The translations under genes were made by a program, and so were the position numbers. Below, piece after piece: positions 56,760 through 64,000 of a stretch of 64,000 bases of DNA. Positions within the stretch are counted from its first letter, which is position 1. The number at the start of each line of letters is the position of its first letter. Source of the DNA: Rhizomys pruinosus. Lineage: Eukaryota > Chordata > Mammalia > Rodentia > Spalacidae. The notes under the pieces were generated by a model, which did no database searches, was not told the origin of the DNA, and saw only the letters and a list, made by a program, of their open reading frames with translations. The stretch is taken from positions 2,607,140 to 2,671,139 of the forward strand of contig VZQC01005691.1 of NCBI GenBank assembly GCA_009823505.1, given 5' to 3'.

Positions 56760-57166
56760 TGTGCTGGATAGCTTTAGTGTCAACTTGACACACCTGGGTT
56801 GAGGGAACCTCAATTGGGGAATTGGCTCCATTGGACTGGCCTGTGGCCACATCTGGGGAGTATTGTCTTGATGGTCAAGCAGTGTGGGAGGGCCCAGCCC
56901 ACAATGAGTAGTGCCACCCTGGGCAGGTTGTTATGTACCGTATAAGAAGGCAGGCTGGGCATGGGCCAGGGGAGCAAGCCAGTGAACAGCATTCCTCCAT
57001 GGCCTGTGCTTCAGCTCCTGCCTCCAGGTTCCTGTCCTGAGTTCCTGTCTTGGGCTCCTTGAGTGAGAACTGTGACTCAGGAGATGTGAGCTGAATAAAC
57101 CCTTTCCTCCCCAAGTTGGCGTCGGTCAGAGTGTTTTGTCACAGCAATGGAAGACAAAATAGAACA
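56760..57166 (+). repeat. 3' LTR of the 55.3-57.2 kb element
   Basis: Starts TGTGCTGGATAGCTTTAGTG and ends AAAATAGAACA, followed at once by the target duplication CCCAC. Contains CCGTATAAGAAGG and AATAAA. Confidence 0.88.
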
Positions 57167-58599
57167 CCCACTTTTCTCTGCAGCATGGGCCTAGGAAAGT
57201 CTGAGGTAACTTCTCAGACCATGCATGTTCCCATGTGCACCCACCCCACAATATGGCTCAAGGGCATCTAAATGGCTGAACGTTGGTGGCTGTGTCTGAA
57301 GTCTCTGAAAATGAGAGGGCCTGCGCTTGGGGGTGACATTCTCCCGCAGGTCAGAAGCCCCAGAACTATATATATGGGGTGTGTGGCGGTGGGGCTGCTC
57401 AGGGCAGCAGCTGGTCCTTCTGCTTTACAGAGCTCCTGGGAGGCAGAGCCACACAGTGACCACACAGCCCCGACACTAAGGGATGATCACTGAGTGCCCC
57501 TCAGACCACACAGTACCAAGTGCTGGCTGAGCCCAAGAGGCAGGGTGCGACGCTGACAAGTGGCATGCCCTTTGCCCTGTCCCCCAGCTGCCATGCCCTG
57601 CCAGCCCTATTCCTGTTGTCACCTCCAAGCTGTCACTGAGTCTTGGGCATCTACTGCTCCAACAGGGCAGACATGGATGTGAAGATGCTGTGGGAACTTG
57701 GGTGAGAGAGGCTGGAGGATGGCTGCCCTGAGGTACAGTGCTACACAGACGCAACGTGGTGGTCAGCCCCCAACACAGGATCTGGGGGAGCCAAGTTAGC
57801 CCACAGAGCCCAATGCATGGGTGCAGAGCAGGCACTCATGTGACTGTCCACCGGCAGCAGCAAAGCTCAGGAGTGGGTAGGGACAATGGCCCCAGTGAGC
57901 AGGACAGCATCCTGGAGAAGAGTGTGGGATTGACCCCTGGAGAGGGAGGAGTGAACTCTGAGCAGTGAGAGTACCAGCCAGACCGACAGCCTCCCATCCT
58001 GGTACCTCAGGCAGCCTTTGCAACCCAGGGGAGACCTGGTCCTTGGTAACAAAAGGCCCGATGCTCTGGTAGGCAGGTCCCTCCCCATCTGGGTTGAGTC
58101 ACAAGCACTGGCCCACATGGTGTTACGCACAGGCCATGCATTGCCACTGCTCTCAGATCCACTTCCAGCAGACTGTTGCACGGGGGGGGGGGTCCTTGCT
58201 AGTTTTTCTTCCAGAAAATATCAAAGGGGGATTTGAAGGGCTACCTGGGCCCAAGTCATTTCCCATGCTCTGTCCAGGGTCTGACCTGTCTGAGCTGCAC
58301 CCACCACAGAAGCCTGACATCCTTCCACTTACCTGGACTCTCGTAGTCCTCAACTAACAGACTTGTCATTTAAAAAAAACCCTTTTTGATTTTTAATAGT
58401 TTTAAAATGTGAGTTGTAAAGAGAACCCCTGTCCCTGCCTACCACATGCAAAGTCAGGACCAGGAGTGGACAGTCCAGCAGACCTCCCAGGGCGACAGTG
58501 CTGTTGTCTGCCTACGTCAGACCATCCAGCCCCACAGCTCCCTTGTGGTGCTCCTTTCAGTCACCGCCCCATCCTGTGAGGCCCTAGGGCTCTTTCTTT

Positions 58600-58606
58600 T
58601 TCTTTT

Positions 58607-58644
<38 letters not shown>

Positions 58645-58728
58645 AGACAGGGTCTCCTTTTAGCCCCAGCTTGCCTGGACCTCGTTCTGTAGACCAGCCT
58701 GGCCTTGAACTCACAGAGATCCACCTAC
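58600..58728 (-). mobile_element. B1 SINE, truncated, inverted
   Basis: A T-run from about 58611, GAGACAGGGTCTCCTTTTAG, CCAGCCTGGCCTTGAACTCA and CAGAGATCCACCTACAGCCT, then the expected B1 left arm is missing. It abuts an LTR remnant. Confidence 0.88.
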
Positions 58729-58732
58729 AGCC

Positions 58733-59035
58733 TGGATCTGAAATGTTCCCCAGACTCAGGTCTTAAGTCTTGGTCTCCAGCAGATGGTGCTGTAACCTTG
58801 AGGAGGTGGGGCCTACAGGGAGGAGTTGGGCCATTGAGGCTGTACTCCTAGGGGACATGGGGACCCTGCTTCCTGTCCACTACAATTTGAGAGGCTCGGA
58901 TCTAGCATATTCCTCCTGCTGTGATGGTCTGTCTGATTACAGACTACTAGGGCCTAACCCCTCTGCAGCCAAATAAACCTTTTCCTCTAAGTTGGTTTCC
59001 TCAGGTGTTTTGGTGCAGTAATTCTGGTGAGCACC
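58733..59035 (+). mobile_element. MaLR-type LTR remnant
   Basis: CTGAAATGTTCCCCAGACTC, GAGGAGGTGGGGCCTACAGG, CAAATAAACCTTTTCCTCTA and TTTCCTCAGGTGTTTTGGTG follow the MST/MLT-like LTR order, including the poly(A) signal region. Old copy. Confidence 0.6.
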
Positions 59036-59054
59036 TACTGTACTGCTTTGTCTG

Positions 59055-59425
59055 GGAACCACTCAAGTGGGAATTTACTTTGTTTTGTCTTCCTTAGTTT
59101 AGCAGGTGGGCTGGATGCTCTTTTCTGGCCTGACTTTTGAGATTATTGACTTTAGTGTGAACATTTCTTCACTGACATTCGCTTTTATCTTTTTTGCTTC
59201 CTGTTTAGGATTGCTATTTTTTTCCCCTCTAGCTTCCTAAATAAAGTCTAGATAATTGATTTTAGACTTTTCTTTTTCTGCTATAAGCCTTTGAATCTAA
59301 ATTTCCCTCAAGCATGACTTTATGTCTCTCAAATTTTGACATATTTTCATTCTGTTGAAAATAGTTTAGAACTTCTCTAATCATTTCCTTCTTCCACCAC
59401 ATGGTTTTTGGAAGTGGGCCATTTG
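59055..59425 (-). mobile_element. Ancient L1 fragment, inverted
   Basis: CTAGATAATTGATTTTAGAC, AAATTTCCCTCAAGCATGAC and CTCAAATTTTGACATATTTT correspond in order to old L1 reverse-strand sequence as I remember it. No coding capacity remains. Confidence 0.5.
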
Positions 59426-59429
59426 TTTC

Positions 59430-59550
59430 TAGATTATTTTTTATTTTTTGGAAAGTGGGTCTTGCTTTGTAGATGAAGGTATCCTCAAACGCAGCATCCT
59501 CCTATCTCAGACTCATAAATGTTAGGATTAAGGCATGTACCAGCACGCCT
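59430..59550 (-). mobile_element. B1-like remnant, inverted
   Basis: GGAAAGTGGGTCTTGCTTTG, CATCCTCCTATCTCAGACTC and TTAGGATTAAGGCATGTACC keep the B1 order but are highly diverged. Confidence 0.55.
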
Positions 59551-60025
59551 ACGTGATGCTGGCTATTCTGGCTTCTCTGGGGGCTGCCCTGGTGTGCTCT
59601 GTGACGGCTGCCCTGGTGTGCTCTGTGATGGCTGGGGTGCAAAGCTTCATAATGCCAGCTAGGGTGATGTGGCGGACGGCATCACCTTTAGGCTCTGTCC
59701 TTCAGGCTCCTGCAATTCTGTTACTGTGTTAAAGATGCCAATTACAGAGCAGGGAGATGCTTAGTAGGTAACGGTTCAAATGCCTAAACTAAACTAATTG
59801 GGATCATTTATGACCCAGTGCTGTGTGGAGAGGCAGGAGGATCACGGGCCTGCTGGCCGCCCGCCTACCTCCAGGTCAGTGACAGATCCTTTCTCAAAGG
59901 AACAAGGCAGAGCAACAGAGCAGCGCACCCTTTGTCTTTTTCTGGCCCCTGCACCTGCATGGGTGCATATGCCACACACACCCACCACACAATTTAAAAA
60001 ATCTTTAAAAAAAAAGCCAACTATA

Positions 60026-60221
60026 AGGGGCTGGAGAGATGGCTCAGTGGTTAAGAGCACTGACTGCTCTTGCAGAGGACCCGGGTTCGATTCCTAGCAC
60101 CCACATGGCGGCTAAGAACCGTCTTTAGCTCCAGTTCCAGGGGAATCTGATGGCCTCTTCTGACCTTCGAGGCATTGCACGACACAGGTGCACCAACCTA
60201 CATGCAGACAGTGCACTCATA
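60026..60221 (+). mobile_element. B2/B3-like SINE with target duplication
   Basis: GGGGCTGGAGAGATGGCTCA head, intact GGTTCGATTCC B box, short A tail. The duplication AAAAAAGCCAACTATA flanks it (ends 60025 and 60243). Confidence 0.95.
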
Positions 60222-60611
60222 TTAAAAAAAAAAGCCAACTATACCATGGATGGCAAGGAGTCTACTGAGTCCAGTATTCTCTCATGGACCAACCTTTTAG
60301 TTCAGCAAAATCTCCATTTCTTACTATCAAGTGTTCTTGTCTAGAGTGATTTTTTTTTTTTATGTAGTATACTGAATGATATTTCATAGCCACTTGGCTT
60401 CATGACAGTTCCTTATTGGCACACTACATCTGCCCCATCAGTTTGTTCTTATCCCACTGCATCAACACTGATAGTGTGTAGTGTTTTGCTTTTTACCTAG
60501 CCAGATCAACTAACTGCATTTGACTAAAGCCTTCAGTACACTTACTGAAGTCACCTTCACACGCAGTCCCCTGTCCCCTCCTTCCCTAGGATGGGAATCC
60601 TTGTCAATTGA

Positions 60612-60845
60612 ATGCTTACCTATCTAGCCACTCACCCACTCGTCTACCTATCACCCATTTAGACATCTTCCTGCTTACTCATTCATCCACCTGCCTGGCC
60701 ACCCACCTATCTACCCACCTATCCATCATCCACCCACCCACCCACCTACCTACCCGTTTACACAACTGCCCATGCATCTACTTACCTGTCCACCTGTGTA
60801 CTTATTCTTCTACCTGTCTGTCCATCCATGTCTGCCTCCCTGTTC
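60612..60845. repeat. Degenerate (CCAC/CCAT/CTAC)n tetranucleotide tract
   Basis: Imperfect tetranucleotide units such as CACCCACCCACCCACCTACC. An open frame across it is His/Thr/Pro-rich low complexity. Confidence 0.85.
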
Positions 60846-61113
60846 CTTTCACCTGCATGACCACGCGTGGGTGCTGTTCTGCTACTCTGCACACTGCTCA
60901 CATTCCACCTGTCCTGATGCCACTCTTGTCTCCTCGGAATCAATGGCTTTTTTGGTCTTGGCTCAACTCTCCAGGGAGTCTCTACTTGCTTTCTGTCCTG
61001 CCCGCTCACCTAGGCACCCGTTTCCACATTAACATGTTCAGTGGGCAAGACCATGTCTATTGTGTTCCTACATGCACCGGACATGTGAGGGCCTTGGGGT
61101 GTCCAGTAGGCAG

Positions 61114-61523
61114 TGTACTGGATAGCTTTCGTGTCAACTTGACACACCTGGGTTGAGAGAGCCTCAGTTGGGGAATTGGGTCCATTGGGACAGGCCTGTG
61201 GCCAGGTCTGTGGAGTATTGCCTTGATTGTTGGGTAATGTGGGAGGGCCCAGCCCACTATGGGTGGTGCCACATCTAGGAAGGTTGTTGAGTACTGTATA
61301 AGAGGGCAGGCTGAGCATGGGCCAGGAGAGCAAGCCAGTAAGCAGCCCTCCTCTGTGGCCTGTGCTTCAGCTCCTGCCTCCAGGTTCCTGCCCTGAGTTC
61401 CTGCCTTGGGCTCCCTGAGTGATGAACTGTGACCTAGAAGATATGAGCTGAATAAACCCTTTCCTCCCCAAGTTGGTGTCGGTCAGAGTGTTTTGTCACA
61501 GCAATGGAAGACAAACTAGAACA
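61114..61523 (+). mobile_element. Solo LTR, same family as 55.3-57.2 kb, with perfect 5-bp duplication
   Basis: Full-length LTR starting TGTACTGGATAGCTTTCGTG and ending AAACTAGAACA. GGCAG precedes (61109-61113) and follows (61524-61528) it. No interior sequence adjoins, as expected after LTR-LTR recombination. TATA-like CTGTATAAGAGG and AATAAA are present. Confidence 0.9.
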
Positions 61524-61795
61524 GGCAGGAAGACAGTCCAGAGCCCTTCCTGCACACAAGGCAGAAGAGCAGCTCTACAGAAGCACTGTGCGGGCTGGGC
61601 AATGCTCACCGGCAGGCCAGCCTGCTCAGGAGAACTTCTGGGTAAGAGCGGACACAGTGCAGTTGTCTCAGAAGCCAGCAGAAGCACGAGACCACTCCTC
61701 AAGGAGGCTCTTCTCCCCTAAATACCAGAGATCTGGCTCATAAGTCTGAGTTGAGTCAGGTTTAAGGAGCTTCATTAAATAGTTATTTTTTTCGG

Positions 61796-62035
61796 GGCTG
61801 GAGAGATGGCCTAGCGGTTAAGAGCACCAACCACTCTTACAGAGGACCCGGGTTCGATCCCCAGCACCCACATGGTGGCCGAGAACTGTCTGAAACTCGA
61901 ATTCCAGGAGAATTCCAGTTCCAGGGGAATCCGACACCCTCTTCTGACCTCCGCGGCATTGCACGACACGGGTGCACAAACCTACATGCAGACAATACAT
62001 TCATACACATACAGGAATAAATAAAATAAAAAAGA
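61796..62035 (+). mobile_element. B2/B3-like SINE with target duplication
   Basis: GGGGCTGGAGAGATGGCCTA head, intact GGTTCGATCCC, and tail AATAAATAAAATAAAAAAG. AAATAGTTATTTT occurs on both sides (about 61776-61788 and 62041-62053), with a few extra bases next to the head. Confidence 0.93.
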
Positions 62036-62724
62036 TTAAAAAAATAGTTATTTTCTTCAATCTAGCCAAGGACCAATGCTTCCGAGTCTTACTGTGTGTC
62101 AATCATCTATTTAGAACTTCTTTCCATCGATGCTTCATTTGACCTGAACAGCAACATCTTGAGGGGAGAGATTATTTTCACTTCATGGATAAGAAACTGT
62201 GATGGTTTCCTGAAACCTGACCTGGACTCCCTACATCTCAGTTTCTGGAGACTCATGCCTGACCATGCCCTCTACTTTATGAAAGCACCTGTGCACTAGA
62301 GCTGTACTGAACCAGAGATTAATGTGATTTATTTTTTCTGAGGTGGTTTGTAATGCCTTACAGCCACGCTGGCTAGTTTACTATCTGTGTGTTCTATTTC
62401 CAAACAGCACGTGAGTAAGCAAGTGACCTGTACTTGGTAGTTGCACTGACCCAAGCAATGTGCCCGCATCTCACGGATTCTTGGCATTTCTGTGACTTCA
62501 ATGCTCTTAATTCTTAATTCAGACCATCAGTGAAGGGGTGGGGGCATCAAGAAGTCCTGTCAGTTATGCTGGTCAGTGACCTCTGGCTCCTTCGGGTTAG
62601 CTCGGAGAAAACCTGCCTGTGAACTGACAATAAACAGTGACACCTTGTGGGGAATATAAGGAACAACTTCTCCTGGTTGCAATTCTATCTGGAAAGGGAA
62701 TGCTCATGAACTTAAGTCAAAAGG

Positions 62725-63807
62725 CATTGTAGGAACAAATACAGTTTTATTTGTGGCCAGAGTTTCTCCTCTGAAAAGCAGTGAGCCTGAGTTGGGGGTC
62801 CTATAGAGACCCATGGCCTCTTGGGGGCAATCTCCTCAGTGCTCCACTCACATCTTGGTCTTCCCCAAAGGATTTTGGGGTCTTGGGAGACCACATTTGA
62901 TGAGAAGTAAAGCTGAAGAACATAGTCATATACAAAACACAAGTGCACAGGAGACTCCAACAGCCTGCTTTAGAGTGAGGTGCTGCCCCTGCAGGCCAAG
63001 AGCCCACTGTGCACCCAACTAACTCACTGGAGGCTGTGGAGAACGGGCACATGCTGTATGGTGCTGCGTTGCACTCACACAATGCACAGGAGCAAATCTA
63101 AGTCCCAGCACCCACCCATCCACTCTCAGTACTGCCTGTGACCGAGGATCTGCAATCACATCATCCCACTTGAGGGTGGAGAGTCTAACCAAGGGTACTA
63201 GGAATGTCTACTCAGGAAGCAAAGCATCTTGGTGATGTAAATTGTGCAGGACAGCCGATTTCTACATAAACTGCTTTGAATGTGGCTTTACAAATATAAA
63301 ATTGTGGGAATTTAAAAAACATATCATCTAACAGCAGTGCTTTGAGGAGTGGTTTACATTCATAGCTGCAACGGAATTAGGATATCACCCCTTGGCCACC
63401 TGGGCAGGCGGGGCGCACGCACGTTGACCACTGAAAAGCAAGACTGCATCTGAAGGAGTGCGCCAGTGGCGGAGGGCAGATGAGCAGGTCTGCTGTCTGT
63501 GGAGGGTCAGTGGCACCTGTAGACATGGCATCTCCAGTCTGAGTAGGATGGCTTCTATAGTACACCATCAAAGAAAGGAGCCGAATGTTGAGACACTGTA
63601 GAAAGTAGGCTTTCGGTGCTCAGGGACACGATCCGGCCTGCACAGCCACGCTGAAGCAATCACTCCGATTCAGTGGACCTCATGCTGCTTCAGTGCAGAC
63701 ATGAGCGAGGAAGGCTGGATGAGGGTGGCCCTTGGCCCACCAGCACTATCTGTCCCTCGTGCTGCCCGCCCTGGGTAGAAGTGTCTCTATCTGGCCTCGT
63801 GTCACCC
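62725..63807 (-). other. Atp9b: Atp9b 3' UTR (predicted)
   Basis: From the stop codon at 63808-63810 (minus) to a predicted cleavage site just past the poly(A) signal at 62746-62751. About 1.08 kb of unique sequence with no SINE. The end is inferred from the signal; a further AATAAA lies at about 62325-62332 and could be an alternative end. Confidence 0.65.
62746..62751 (-). terminator. Atp9b: Poly(A) signal AATAAA, candidate Atp9b transcript end
   Basis: Minus-strand ACAAATAAAACTG. It is the first canonical AATAAA I found downstream of the Atp9b stop codon; cleavage is expected 15-25 nt further left. Confidence 0.6.
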
Positions 63808-63944
63808 TCAAGAGGACAACTTGGAGTAGCTGGGAGGGGATAGCTTTCGCTTCAAGTACTTGATCACGTAGAGTGGAAGGCAGCTGACCACGGTGATGGC
63901 CGACACTTTCCATAAGAAGGTCACAGTCGTGATGAAGGCAACAT
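63808..63944 (-). CDS. Atp9b: Atp9b last coding exon (C-terminus of P4-ATPase ATP9B)
   Basis: After acceptor CTCCTGACAG, two bases complete an Asp codon, then 44 residues follow: [20 protein letters not shown], then [20 protein letters not shown], then KLSS and TGA (63808-63810). They match the C-terminus of mammalian ATP9B, a class II P4-ATPase of the trans-Golgi region, and contain the end of its last membrane segment and a short basic cytosolic tail. ATP9A has a similar tail; location directly upstream of Nfatc1, as in human 18q23 (ATP9B then NFATC1, same strand), supports ATP9B. The rest of the gene is beyond the right edge. Confidence 0.93.
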
Positions 63945-64000
63945 CTGTCAGGAGGTAGAAGAGACAGTCAGAGCCAACCACAGAGGTTCTAGCCCCAAAG
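63945..64000 (-). other. Atp9b: Atp9b last intron (partial)
   Basis: Pyrimidine-rich acceptor sequence (CTGTCTCTTCTACCTCCTGACAG on the minus strand, abbreviated here to its role) precedes the last exon. Only 56 bases are visible. Confidence 0.85.

Larger units (their letters stand above)
55275..57166 (+). mobile_element. Non-coding LTR retroelement (ERVL/MaLR-like) with both LTRs
   Basis: Two direct LTRs (55275-55667 and 56760-57166) begin TGTGCTGGATAG and flank a 1.1-kb interior. The 5-bp duplication CCCAC lies at 55270-55274 and 57167-57171. Just inside LTR 1, TGGTACCAGAAGAGTGGGG (55673-55691) resembles the tRNA-Leu primer-binding site of ERVL/MaLR elements. Each LTR carries an AATAAA in CTGAATAAACCC. 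The interior has no long open frame or recognisable gag/pol, so the element is non-autonomous. By eye the LTRs differ at about 15-17 of 390 sites plus a 14-bp indel. Family name is uncertain; RepeatMasker would settle it. Confidence 0.8.
37571..62724. other. Intergenic region between Atp9b 3' end and Nfatc1 P1
   Basis: About 25 kb has no exon or RNA gene I can support. It is mostly repeats, listed separately. Stretches with nothing I can name are about 39.2-39.57, 43.7-45.0, 46.75-47.3, 47.6-48.46, 49.2-49.95, 50.3-50.8, 51.78-52.55, 52.8-53.87, 54.6-55.27, 57.2-58.6, 59.55-60.0, 60.23-60.6, 61.53-61.78 and 62.04-62.72 kb. The part next to P1 (to about 39.2 kb) is CpG-rich and may hold upstream regulatory DNA. 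Confidence 0.7.

Noticed and set aside
60608..61156. 182-codon plus-strand frame, His/Leu/Pro-rich
   Set aside because: It starts in a tetranucleotide repeat and ends in a solo LTR, with no family resemblance.

Overview
The window is nuclear genomic DNA from a rodent. The coding evidence is vertebrate exons with consensus splice sites. The interspersed repeats are rodent-specific: B1, ID/B4-like and many B2/B3-type SINEs, plus MaLR-type LTRs. The B2/B3-like copies differ from the usual mouse B2 consensus as I remember it, so a non-Mus muroid such as a cricetid is likely, but I cannot name the species. There is no operon, phage, CRISPR or bacterial content.

Gene layout (everything recognisable is on the minus strand): the left 37 kb is the 5' part of Nfatc1, the calcineurin-regulated transcription factor NFATc1. 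Read right to left it has promoter P1 and alternative first coding exon 1 (alpha start, 36469-36595), promoter P2 and alternative first exon 2 (beta start, 32043-32127), the large regulatory exon 3 (20800-21898), and exon 4 opening the Rel-homology DNA-binding domain (4647-4806). Exons 1 and 2 both end in the phase that joins exon 3. The rest of the gene lies beyond the left edge. At the far right, 63808-63944 is the last coding exon of Atp9b, a P4-type ATPase, followed leftwards by about 1.1 kb of 3' UTR and a poly(A) signal near 62746. The two genes are tandem, with about 26 kb between them.

The 37.6-62.7 kb intergenic stretch holds no gene I can support. It holds CpG-rich sequence just upstream of P1, an ancient LINE-1 remnant (about 41.3-43.7 kb) split by a MaLR LTR, a 39-bp and a 44-bp minisatellite, a small LTR retroelement with two LTRs, a primer-binding site and a 5-bp target duplication (55275-57166), a solo LTR of the same family (61114-61523), and many SINEs, several with perfect 10-15 bp target duplications. 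The Nfatc1 introns have a similar SINE load plus a 23-bp minisatellite.

I found no previously undescribed system. The observations most worth checking are the motif composition of P1 and P2, a recent SINE 55 bp upstream of the exon 3 acceptor, a duplicated palindrome in intron 1, the two-length-class 44-bp minisatellite, and the LTR element with its solo relative.
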